From contig JADJXD010000001.1 in NCBI GenBank assembly GCA_016715985.1, positions 5,456,001 to 5,520,000 on the forward strand: a DNA stretch of 64,000 bases, given 5' to 3'. Positions 27,919-35,874 of the stretch are shown here, piece after piece. This DNA comes from Saprospiraceae bacterium. GTDB lineage: Bacteria; Bacteroidota; Bacteroidia; Chitinophagales; Saprospiraceae. The notes beneath the pieces are model-generated. The model was not told the DNA's origin, ran no database searches, and was given only the letters and a program-made list of their open reading frames with translations. Position 1 is the stretch's first letter; each line of letters starts with the position of its first letter. Position numbers and translations under genes: made by a program.

Positions 27919-28211
27919 ATGAGTATGTTGAAAAGTTAATGTTTATATTAATCGGTCCGGAGATAATGGGATATTTCAGATTAGCATTAAAAGACTTAAG
28001 ATCACGTTGGCAGATGTCCAAAGTCGTTTATGAAAAATCTCCCTATTCTGATGCGAAAGGTAAAAGAATTCTAAATAAAAAGAGATAATGTTAGTATAAT
28101 TTTCTTCAAAATATAAATCCCCTTGCAATACTAAGACTACAAAATGTTCCCCTACACTGTTTATGGTAAATGAAGGTGTAAATTTAGAGATGGAGATTAA
28201 ATATTCTATTA

Positions 28212-28712
28212 TCAATCAATCTTACCAACAATAATTGATTTAAAATCAATTAGATATTTTTTAACTTTGTCATACAGGGTGTTAAATTCGTTAAAATAAT
28301 CATTTATAAGCTTTGATTCTGATTTACCTGAGTTTTTTAATACTACAATTTTTTCTTCAGTATTATGATCAATACAGTTTTTTTCATTGTCTAATTGAAT
28401 GTTTATATTAATTTTAATATCTGCATGGGCAAAAGCATTTCTTATATTGGATAATGTGATTAAATCTTGACTTATGTTAGCATTGAAGTCAGGAATATTG
28501 TTCAATACTTTAATTTTACCAGCAGTGGGTAATATTGATGAATTAAGTAATATCTCTCGGAAAGTATTTTCGTTGGATGGTTTAAAATAAGAGATTAGAA
28601 TTGTGTCTATTAAATGTTCAATTTTATTCGTTTTATTAATAACATCGCCCCTAATAATATTAAATTTATTACCACTTAAATCAGTTACATTTATATCTCC
28701 CTTAATTTTCAT
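28212..28712 (-). CDS. HEPN-like protein with RX4H motif
   Basis: The frame opens at 28739, but MKIKGDINVTDLSGN at 28712 is the better start (166 residues). The middle contains KIEHLIDTILISYF and LSNIRNAFAHADI, where RNAFAH is an RX4H HEPN-type site. This layout resembles stand-alone HEPN proteins that guard against phage or act as toxins; family membership is judged by motif only. No partner gene lies next to it. Confidence 0.55.
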   Translation of the reverse strand: MKIKGDINVTDLSGNKFNIIRGDVINKTNKIEHLIDTILISYFKPSNENTFREILLNSSILPTAGKIKVLNNIPDFNANISQDLITLSNIRNAFAHADIKININIQLDNEKNCIDHNTEEKIVVLKNSGKSESKLINDYFNEFNTLYDKVKKYLIDFKSIIVGKID

Positions 28713-28739
28713 ATTAAGATATTTTATTTTGTAAAACAC

Positions 28740-28991
28740 ACAATAATAGTGATATTTTATGATTGTTAGATATAAGTAATAATAAAAATTTGATAATTAA
28801 TACTTCCAATTTTCATGTTAAAAAATTTAGAAGCATCTGCCAGGGTTCACTTTAAAATAGGATACCTAAATGGATACCTAAATAGATACTCAAGAAGTAC
28901 TAAATTTAATAGAAATCTTGATTGTAGTATTTAGCTGGTAATATTAGAAATGTTATATATATCAGTATTTACCTAAAATTTTCTTCAAAAT
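28740..28991. other. AT-rich intergenic DNA
   Basis: No gene seen. A short tandem repeat of GATACCTAAAT units lies near 28861-28890. Confidence 0.4.
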
Positions 28992-29024
28992 AAAAAAGGT
29001 CTGAAGATTTCTCTCCAGACCTTT
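28992..29024 (-). terminator. Terminator after tRNA-Pro
   Basis: On the minus strand, arms AAAGGTCTG and CAGACCTTT are followed by a T-run. The hairpin sits directly behind tRNA-Pro and ends the tRNA transcript. Confidence 0.85.
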
Positions 29025-29026
29025 AG

Positions 29027-29101
29027 TCGGGGCGGCAGGATTCGAACCTGCGGCCTCCTGGTCCCAAACCAGGCGCGCTAACCGAACTGCGCTACGCCCC
29101 G
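29027..29101 (-). tRNA. tRNA-Pro (TGG)
   Basis: Complete cloverleaf; acceptor arms CGGGGCG/CGCCCCG and anticodon loop TTTGGGA with anticodon TGG. CCA is not encoded. Confidence 0.93.
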
Positions 29102-29139
29102 AAAATATTTTTAAGCATTATTTCATCCAAACTGAACAG

Positions 29140-29226
29140 CGGTGGAGGGGGGATTCGAACCCCCGGTACCGTTTCCAGTACGACAGTTTAGCAAACTGTT
29201 GGTTTAAGCCACTCACCCACCCCACC
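29140..29226 (-). tRNA. tRNA-Ser (GCT)
   Basis: Class II tRNA with a long variable arm; acceptor GGTGGGG/CTCCACC and anticodon GCT in the arm ACAGTTTGCTAAACTGT. Probably co-transcribed with tRNA-Pro from the promoter at 29284. Confidence 0.93.
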
Positions 29227-29283
29227 GTGGCTGAAATTCAACTAAAATTCCTTTACTTTATATGCCTTTCTTCAAAAGCGACG

Positions 29284-29314
29284 CAAAGATACATTTCATA
29301 AATTAATTCTCCAA
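29284..29314 (-). promoter_or_regulatory. Promoter of the tRNA-Ser/tRNA-Pro unit
   Basis: On the minus strand TTG (29314-29312) and TATCTTTG (29291-29284) are separated by 20 bases, a good fit to the Bacteroidota consensus, 58 bases before tRNA-Ser. Confidence 0.65.
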
Positions 29315-29382
29315 CTGATTGTTAAAATAAATATTTCAATCAGAGATTTTAAAAACTGTATTTCAAATAACTCCAAATTAAG

Positions 29383-29457
29383 TGAGACATACTGGACTCG
29401 AACCAGTGACCCCTACCCTGTCAAGGTAATGCTCTAAACCAACTGAGCTAATGTCCC
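29383..29457 (-). tRNA. tRNA-Val (GAC)
   Basis: Complete cloverleaf; acceptor GGGACAT/ATGTCTC and anticodon loop TTGACAG with anticodon GAC. The D-loop has one extra T (GGTTTAG). Lies 11 bases downstream of the thioredoxin gene, so read-through transcription is possible. Confidence 0.92.
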
Positions 29458-29468
29458 AAATATATATC

Positions 29469-29954
29469 TTACAAAGACTGTAACTCTTCCATTAATTGTT
29501 CCGGCGTCTTATACCCCGGAGATACTCTGATGGAATTTAATTTTGAATCCATATAAACTAAGGACGGATATCCCATATTGCCCTGCAATAATTCTAACCC
29601 AAGGTTATTGATACCGTTTCTGCCCATAGCCTGCCACTGATATTCTGTTCCTTTAAATGTGACAGGTTCTTTCTGTTCAGCATCAAATTTTACGACATAA
29701 AAATTTTCGTTCAGATACTTAATCAACCCCGGATCTGTAAATGTCTTTTTGTCCATTACTTTACACCATCCGCACCACTCTGTATAAACATCAATCAAAA
29801 CTTTTTTATTTCCAAGTTCGTCCTTCATGTTTTCCAATTGTGCAATCGTCAGCCAGGTCAGTTCCCCTTCTTTAAAAGTCGGAGTACCTGAATTTTTACA
29901 TCCTGAAACCAGAAATAAAAAGAAAAGCACAAAAATAAAACTGTAAGTACGCAT
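29469..29954 (-). CDS. Thioredoxin-fold lipoprotein with CGWC site
   Basis: A 161-residue lipoprotein (lipobox LVSGC, Cys19) with the redox motif WCGWC (Cys61, Cys64) in VYTEWCGWCKVMDKKTF and a cis-Pro candidate in GYPSLVYMD. It resembles DUF255/SoxW-like thioredoxins of Bacteroidota. It should reduce or rearrange disulphides at the periplasmic side. Its partner is unknown. Confidence 0.85.
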   Translation of the reverse strand: MRTYSFIFVLFFLFLVSGCKNSGTPTFKEGELTWLTIAQLENMKDELGNKKVLIDVYTEWCGWCKVMDKKTFTDPGLIKYLNENFYVVKFDAEQKEPVTFKGTEYQWQAMGRNGINNLGLELLQGNMGYPSLVYMDSKLNSIRVSPGYKTPEQLMEELQSL

Positions 29955-30027
29955 ATTTAACCTTTTTGATAAGGAGCCGCAAATATATTACAAAAATATT
30001 CCTTATCTAATTTTCACAATATTTTTT

Positions 30028-31431
30028 TTATGTGGTCAGTGTTGATTGGACTTTCTTTTCCAATGCATTGACCGTATCTTTAAAGAGCATATCGGTATCC
30101 ATCAGATCCTGCACTGCCTTTAAAGAGTATATCACTGTAGAGTGATCTCTACCTCCAAAAGAATCGCCGATGACTTTCAATGAACTGTTTGTGTAGTTTT
30201 TGGCTAAATACATAGACAATTGTCTTGCGATTACGACAGATCTTAGTCTTGTTTTACCCTGCAATTTTTCAACCGGAAGCTCAAAATACTTGGCTACTAA
30301 TTGTTTAATGTTTTCTACGGATATTTCTTTATCTACCTGACTGACAAACTGTTTGATCACTTCCTTAACCAATTTCAGGTCGATTTTAACTCTGTTAAAA
30401 GTAGATTGTGCGACTAAAGAAAGGATTACACCTTCCAATTCCCTGACATTGTTTTTAATGTGATGGCATATATATTCTTTCACGTCATCAGTCAATTCAA
30501 GATTTTGCTCTTCTATTTTGGCGGTCAGAATCTTCATTCTGGTATCGAAATCCGGGATTTTGATGTCGGCGACCAAACCCCATTTGAATCTTGAAATCAA
30601 TCGGTTGTCCACATCGGTCAGATCTTTCGGCGCTCTGTCTGCTGTAAGGATAATCTGTTTTCCGGACTGGTGCAGCTGATTAAAAATATTAAAAAACAGC
30701 TCCTGCGTTTTGGGACGTCCGGCCAGAAATTGTATATCGTCAACAATCAAGGTGTCTATCATTTGATAAAAATTCATAAAGTCATTGACCGCGCTACTTT
30801 TTATAGCCTGGATAACCTGATTTGTAAATTTTTCGATAGTGATGTAAAGCACTTGTTTCTCAGGATGTTGCAGCAATATTTCATTACCGATTGCCTGAGA
30901 AAGATGTGTTTTTCCTAAAGCAACGTCGCCATATACTACTAAAGGATTGAAAGCGGTTCCTCCGGGCTTCTTAGCAATAGCATGACCTGCCGAGCGGGGA
31001 AATTTATTGCAATCGCCTTCTATAAAGTTACTGAATGTATATTTGGGATTTAATTGATGGTCAATTTTAATTTTTTTGATACCCGGTATTACAAAGGGAT
31101 TCAAAAACTGAACATCATCTTTACTATTTTTATTTTCTGAGACCGACTTTGGCTTCACCTTTCCTATCTGAAGATGATTTTCTACCAGAATGTTATATTC
31201 AAGACTTCCGTTTGCACCCAATTCCTGTCTGATTGATTTTCTGAGCAACTCTACATAATGCTCTTCCAGCCACTCGAAAAAGAATTTGTTGGGCACTTGT
31301 ACGGTAAGTACACTATTGACTAATTTAACGGATTTTATGGGTTCAAACCACGTCTTAAATGACTGTGGTTCCAGATTTTTTTTAATGTATCCTAAGCAGC
31401 TATTCCATACTGAAGTATGATCCTTATCCAT
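30028..31431 (-). CDS. dnaA: Chromosomal replication initiator DnaA
   Basis: The ATG at 31431 (MDKDHTSVWNSCLGYIKKNL) gives the usual N-terminus; the frame extends to 31452. Domain I is followed by a linker, the AAA+ domain with Walker A GDVALGKTHLSQAI and Walker B TLIVDDIQFLAG, and domain IV with GGRDHSTVIYS. The second glycine of the common GGVGLGKT loop is Ala here, but GxxxxGKT is intact. The 318 bases upstream show no convincing cluster of TTATCCACA boxes, so oriC is not clearly here. Confidence 0.95.
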   Translation of the reverse strand: MDKDHTSVWNSCLGYIKKNLEPQSFKTWFEPIKSVKLVNSVLTVQVPNKFFFEWLEEHYVELLRKSIRQELGANGSLEYNILVENHLQIGKVKPKSVSENKNSKDDVQFLNPFVIPGIKKIKIDHQLNPKYTFSNFIEGDCNKFPRSAGHAIAKKPGGTAFNPLVVYGDVALGKTHLSQAIGNEILLQHPEKQVLYITIEKFTNQVIQAIKSSAVNDFMNFYQMIDTLIVDDIQFLAGRPKTQELFFNIFNQLHQSGKQIILTADRAPKDLTDVDNRLISRFKWGLVADIKIPDFDTRMKILTAKIEEQNLELTDDVKEYICHHIKNNVRELEGVILSLVAQSTFNRVKIDLKLVKEVIKQFVSQVDKEISVENIKQLVAKYFELPVEKLQGKTRLRSVVIARQLSMYLAKNYTNSSLKVIGDSFGGRDHSTVIYSLKAVQDLMDTDMLFKDTVNALEKKVQSTLTT

Positions 31432-31452
31432 TCTATTCACAGGTTTTAACAA

Positions 31453-31770
31453 AAATAAAAAATGCCGTATAAAAAAATTAAAATCGGCTTACACACATCT
31501 ATCTCCACTATAACAGGATCTATAAATCTGGGAGTTTGCAAAGGTGTGAAATAATTTTGGTTTAAAAAATGGAAGTGAGATTTTTTTTGAAAAAAAATAT
31601 TTTCAATACAATTCATTGATTACCAGAAAGATACATTATCAATTAAATGCTATAAAAAAACCTGTAAATCAGATAATTAAATGTTACAAAAATAGTAATT
31701 CATAATAATTTGATAATTAAATAATGTTCAGTTTACACCATGAACCGAATCATAGGCATTCTAAGTCTGC
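31453..31770. other. AT-rich intergenic DNA upstream of dnaA
   Basis: No gene. On the minus strand CACCTTTG (about 31537-31544) is one mismatch from the -7 consensus and may serve dnaA. No DnaA-box cluster was found by eye. Confidence 0.4.
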
Positions 31771-32688
31771 TCAACTGATTAAAGAATTATTACATGTAAC
31801 ACAGCTTCCTTTTTTATTTCTTTCAAAAAACACGTCCAATCTACCCAACATAATACCCGCCCATCCTACCTGATTGACAATTACTATTTTCCCGGCACTA
31901 TTCAGTACTTTTTCCGGTTCCTTCATAAAGGTGTGTGTGTGTCCGCCGATAATCAGATCTATAAACTGACTGCTTTTTGCAAGAACCACATCAGAAACTT
32001 TATCATTGTCATATTTGTACCCCAAATGAGAAAGGCAAATCACAAAATCACAGTTTTCATCATTTTTTAATATTCCGGAGACACGTTCTGCTTCCGAAAG
32101 CGGATTTTTGTAGATAGTATCTTTAAATAATGCTTTTGGAACTAATCCGTTTAATTCTATACCCACTCCAAAGACCCCAATTTTCAGTTTTCCCATTTTG
32201 AATATTTTGTATTCCTTCGTCTTACCATTCATACAAGTATCCTTAAAATCATAATTTGATATCAATAATGGAAAATCTGCATGTTTCAACTGTCTTTCCA
32301 GACCATCAATACCTGCATCAAAATCATGATTTCCGATCGTACAGGCATCATAACCCATTGCAGACATTAATTTGAATTCCAGCTCACCACCAAAAAAATT
32401 GAAATAAGGGGTTCCCTGAAAGACATCACCGGCATCCAAAAGTAAGACATTTGATTCCTTTGACCGGATTTTTTTGATTAAACCCGCCCGTTTGGCAGCT
32501 CCCCCTAGTCCTTCATTTCGAGAGCCATCCATGGGAAAAGGCTCAATTCTGCTATGGACATCATTGGTATGCAGTATTGTCAGTTTAATGATTTCAGGGG
32601 CTAAAGCGGATGCGTACAACGGAAAAGCTCCTGAAGTTACAACCAAAGAGGTAAAAGCTGAATTTTTTATAAATTGCCTTCTGTCCAT
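31771..32688 (-). CDS. 5'-nucleotidase, N-terminal metallophosphatase half (Tat-exported)
   Basis: The 305-residue protein starts with a twin-arginine signal (MDRRQFIKNSAF, R3-R4). It holds the metallophosphatase motifs LTILHTNDVHSR, LLLDAGDVFQG, TIGNHDFDAG and IIGGHTHTF of UshA/5'-nucleotidases. The substrate-binding C-terminal domain is missing and is encoded by the upstream neighbour at 32690, one base away. Together they should release nucleosides from nucleotides in the envelope. Confidence 0.9.
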   Translation of the reverse strand: MDRRQFIKNSAFTSLVVTSGAFPLYASALAPEIIKLTILHTNDVHSRIEPFPMDGSRNEGLGGAAKRAGLIKKIRSKESNVLLLDAGDVFQGTPYFNFFGGELEFKLMSAMGYDACTIGNHDFDAGIDGLERQLKHADFPLLISNYDFKDTCMNGKTKEYKIFKMGKLKIGVFGVGIELNGLVPKALFKDTIYKNPLSEAERVSGILKNDENCDFVICLSHLGYKYDNDKVSDVVLAKSSQFIDLIIGGHTHTFMKEPEKVLNSAGKIVIVNQVGWAGIMLGRLDVFFERNKKGSCVTCNNSLIS

Positions 32689-32689
32689 T

Positions 32690-33439
32690 TTAATAATCTT
32701 TTATTCTCTGTTCATTATTAGGAACTATATTCTTCCCTGATTTCGTCATATTTCTGACATGCGATATCATTAAGTCGCGTATTAAAAGTCCGGTATCGAT
32801 TCTCGGATAATCTGCCAAAAAACCACAATTATCTCCGCCATTAGCAACATAATCAGGCATTGCAACTTTATAAGTTTTACCCGAACTTAGTTCTGATCCA
32901 TCAATAAATATATCTTTTGCTTTACCATATTCAGCTAAAAAATTAAGTTTACTACTAACCGGCCAACCACCATATTCAGCAATTCTATCTAATAACTGTA
33001 TAACTCCTGCACTATCTAATGTAACTATGAACAAAGTATTATCAAATGGCATCAATTCATACATTTTACCCACAGTCAGAGGACCGGAAGCTATAGACGG
33101 AATTCGGATACCACCATAATTCTGAAGGGCGAATTTAACTTCATTATCAAAAAGTATTGCATCATCGTACAATACATCCGCAAACCAATTGCCCAAACTT
33201 GAACTCGGACGGGCCTTGATCATTTCAGATTCAAGATACCCGATTTCTTCATTCATGGTACTGTCTAAACGTGACTTATAAGGTGAAATCATTTCTGAAA
33301 TCCCGGGATCAACCACAGAAGCAGTCTTATCGATTCGGGATGAACCAGACTTTATTTCCGCAACATAAATCTGTTTACTACAGGAAGTAATCAGTATAAT
33401 AAGAAATAAGAAAAAAAAGTGTTTCAGATGATTTGCCAT
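32690..33439 (-). CDS. 5'-nucleotidase, C-terminal domain lipoprotein
   Basis: The 249-residue product has a lipoprotein signal (lipobox LITSC) and then the 5_nucleotid_C domain: SSLGNWFADVLYD, ALQNYGGIRIP, TVGKMYELMPFDNTLFIV and YKVAMPDYVANGGDNC. It lacks the metal-binding half, which is the next gene downstream. The split arrangement is known in Bacteroidota. The start overlaps no neighbour. Confidence 0.9.
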   Translation of the reverse strand: MANHLKHFFFLFLIILITSCSKQIYVAEIKSGSSRIDKTASVVDPGISEMISPYKSRLDSTMNEEIGYLESEMIKARPSSSLGNWFADVLYDDAILFDNEVKFALQNYGGIRIPSIASGPLTVGKMYELMPFDNTLFIVTLDSAGVIQLLDRIAEYGGWPVSSKLNFLAEYGKAKDIFIDGSELSSGKTYKVAMPDYVANGGDNCGFLADYPRIDTGLLIRDLMISHVRNMTKSGKNIVPNNEQRIKDY

Positions 33440-33498
33440 GATTACCGTTTTCTAAAACGAAATACTAATGTTAATGTGAACTTGAAATAATTTTGTCA

Positions 33499-33629
33499 CG
33501 CCTGCCCGCTTCGAAGCAGGCGGGATTTTTGCATTTTTTAGCAAAAATCACGCCAAAATTAGGTGCTATTTCCATTTTTGACCCCGGGTTAAAACCCGGG
33601 GCTACAAATATTATACCCCTCTGGGGTAT
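33499..33629. repeat. Cluster of three GC-rich hairpins
   Basis: CGCCTGC/GCAGGCG (33499-33524), ACCCCGGGTT/AACCCGGGG (33580-33601) and TACCCC/GGGGTA (33614-33628). A 75-codon open frame across them is treated as chance. The cluster stands out from the AT-rich surroundings and is REP-like. Confidence 0.6.
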
Positions 33630-33724
33630 TTTATGTGGAACTTCTATCATTTCTATTCCTACTATATTGTAAGTAAATGTATTATTCATCGAACTCATTT
33701 AATGTTAATAAAAGAAATCTGTGC

Positions 33725-34231
33725 TTAAATGATTGTATCCGCTTCTCTCTTAACAGCACTTTTGGCATAAAGCAACGGATCAACCTTCATTTGACTCAAA
33801 ATACTTTGAGCATTATTGTAAAACTCCGCTGGTGTGTGGCCTTCGGATTTACTTACTACTTCCTGTATCTGATTTTTGGCTAACGTTACAATCTGCCATA
33901 AATTCTCAGAAACATAGAGTTGCTGCGTGAGATTGTGATCATATTCCTGTTGAATAGCGATCAACATGGATTGACGGATTGCATTGGCATCCATATCAAC
34001 GTGGCTCAATCTGAAACTTAATTGTTGAATCGAAATTCTTTCACAAAGCATGATGAGTCGTTCGTATGCCTGCAATTTTAATGGAATGACTCCGGATGAT
34101 TGGTTTTGCTTGAATTTCAGATTTTCTAAGTTATACTGCTGCTGGAGGAATCTGGTAAATAAAAAATATACCGTTAAAAAGACAATCAGCGCAGGTAATG
34201 TGATTTTAACAATCTCAATTATATGTGTCAT
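33725..34231 (-). CDS. Conserved Bacteroidota single-pass membrane protein
   Basis: A 168-residue protein with one N-terminal membrane helix (IVKITLPALIVFLTVYFLF) and a long helical cytoplasmic part (LQAYERLIMLCERI, AIQQEYDHNLTQQLYVS). I know this shape as a conserved hypothetical of the phylum (DUF7935-like), with no known function. It lies divergent to the IscA-like gene. Confidence 0.7.
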   Translation of the reverse strand: MTHIIEIVKITLPALIVFLTVYFLFTRFLQQQYNLENLKFKQNQSSGVIPLKLQAYERLIMLCERISIQQLSFRLSHVDMDANAIRQSMLIAIQQEYDHNLTQQLYVSENLWQIVTLAKNQIQEVVSKSEGHTPAEFYNNAQSILSQMKVDPLLYAKSAVKREADTII

Positions 34232-34376
34232 AAATATATGGGTGTATTGTAAAAAACGAATGCTTTCAAAACTATAATTTGATTGAATTTGTTTAAAGTT
34301 TCAAATATTGAATATTTATACTTTATAAAGAAGTAATTTTCTTTATTTTTGTAACAATTTTAATTTACAATCCATT

Positions 34377-34730
34377 ATGTCAACAGATACAATCATTCAG
34401 CAAGCACCTGTAACATTAACTTCCGGTGCAATAGAACAACTAAAAAGAATTCATCAGGAACAGAATTTAAGTGATGAGCATGGTCTTAGAATTGGTGTAA
34501 AAGGTGGTGGATGTTCAGGTTTCAGCTATGTCCTGGGATTTGACGTTCAGAAAGAAAAAGATGATATTTTTGAAATAAGTGGTTTTAAGGTGTTTATGGA
34601 AAAAGCACACGCTATTTATCTTTTGGGAATGCAGATAGACTGGGCAGACGGACTCAACAACCGAGGATTTACTTTTACAAATCCGAATGCAAAAGAAACC
34701 TGTGGTTGCGGCACATCCTTTTCAGCATAA
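34377..34730 (+). CDS. IscA/ErpA-type iron-sulphur carrier
   Basis: The 117-residue A-type carrier has the three conserved cysteines in GVKGGGCSGFSY and CGCGTSF. It should hand Fe-S clusters to target enzymes. A TATTTTTG box at 34344-34351 fits the -7 consensus, 25 bases before the start. RuvB follows at 64 bases. Confidence 0.92.
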   Translation: MSTDTIIQQAPVTLTSGAIEQLKRIHQEQNLSDEHGLRIGVKGGGCSGFSYVLGFDVQKEKDDIFEISGFKVFMEKAHAIYLLGMQIDWADGLNNRGFTFTNPNAKETCGCGTSFSA

Positions 34731-34794
34731 GTACTAAATTTTTCAGGAACGAATTGTCTCTTATAAATCAAGTATTAATATACTATTCCATTTA

Positions 34795-35820
34795 ATGAAC
34801 CCAAACCTTGATCCTACACAGGCACACTTTAAGCCTGAAGACAAACAAGTTGAGAAAGCACTCAGGCCAAAAGGTTTGGAAGATTTTCATGGTCAATTGA
34901 AAATCGTAGAAAATTTATCGATATTTATTCAGGCTGCAAAACAAAGAGACGAAGCATTGGATCATGTATTATTACACGGTCCTCCGGGATTGGGTAAGAC
35001 TACTTTGTCTTATATTATTGCAAATGAGCTTGGTTCCAATCTGAAGATAACATCCGGTCCTGTGCTAGAGAAACCGGGAGATTTAGCCGGTCTGCTGACC
35101 AATCTGGAAAGCGGTGATGTTCTTTTTATCGATGAGATCCACAGATTGAATAATGTGGTGGAAGAATATCTCTACTCTGCTATGGAAGACTACAGAATTG
35201 ATATTATGATCGATTCCGGTCCGAATGCCAGAAGTATCCAATTGACTCTAAATCCATTTACTTTGGTGGGTGCCACTACCCGTATGGGCTTACTGACTGC
35301 TCCAATGCGGGCAAGGTTCGGCATCAGTTTTTTGCTGGATTATTATGATGTGGTTACGTTAAAAAATATCCTTTTCAGGAGTGCTTCCATATTAAATGTC
35401 GAAATAGACGAAGAAGGTGCGCATGAAATTGCACGCAGAAGCAGAGGAACTCCACGAATAGCAAACGCTTTGTTGAGAAGAATCCGGGATTTTGCACAAA
35501 TTAAGGGTGATGGCCGAATAGATAAAGTTATCTCCAGATATGGTTTGGATGCGTTAAATGTGGATGAGAGCGGTCTGGATGAGATGGACAACAGAATATT
35601 AACCGCCATCATTGAAAAATTCAAAGGCGGACCGGTAGGATTAACCACTATAGCTACAGCTGTAGGGGAAGAAGCCGGCACCATTGAAGAAGTACACGAA
35701 CCATTTCTTATAATGGAAGGCTATATTCAGCGAACTCCAAGAGGAAGGGAAGCCACTGCCAAAGCCTATAAACATATCGGTAAAATTCCTCCAACTGTAG
35801 CAGGAACCTTATTCAACTAA
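34795..35820 (+). CDS. ruvB: Holliday junction branch migration helicase RuvB
   Basis: A 341-residue RuvB with Walker A HGPPGLGKTTLSYI, Walker B LFIDEIHRL, sensor VGATTRMGLLTAPMRARFG and the winged-helix end with YIQRTPRGREAT. It drives Holliday junction migration with RuvA. A terminator and a group II intron follow. Confidence 0.96.
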   Translation: MNPNLDPTQAHFKPEDKQVEKALRPKGLEDFHGQLKIVENLSIFIQAAKQRDEALDHVLLHGPPGLGKTTLSYIIANELGSNLKITSGPVLEKPGDLAGLLTNLESGDVLFIDEIHRLNNVVEEYLYSAMEDYRIDIMIDSGPNARSIQLTLNPFTLVGATTRMGLLTAPMRARFGISFLLDYYDVVTLKNILFRSASILNVEIDEEGAHEIARRSRGTPRIANALLRRIRDFAQIKGDGRIDKVISRYGLDALNVDESGLDEMDNRILTAIIEKFKGGPVGLTTIATAVGEEAGTIEEVHEPFLIMEGYIQRTPRGREATAKAYKHIGKIPPTVAGTLFN

Positions 35821-35836
35821 ATTAAATGATACCCAT

Positions 35837-35872
35837 AAAAAAGCCCGACATTCAGAATACCGGGCTTTTTAT
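35837..35872 (+). terminator. Rho-independent terminator of ruvB
   Basis: Arms AAAAAAGCCCG and CGGGCTTTTT with a 12-base loop and T-run. The group II intron begins three bases after it. Confidence 0.9.
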
Positions 35873-35874
35873 TA

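Noticed and set aside
27939..28088. A 49-codon plus-strand frame (FRLALKDLRSRWQM and so on)
   Set aside because: Too short, no family, no promoter or neighbour support; recorded only as a possible remnant.
31453..31770. Possible oriC beside dnaA
   Set aside because: No convincing cluster of DnaA boxes seen; AT-richness alone is not enough.
33471..33698. 75-codon frame across a hairpin cluster
   Set aside because: Its codons cover palindromes; no start context or homology is apparent.
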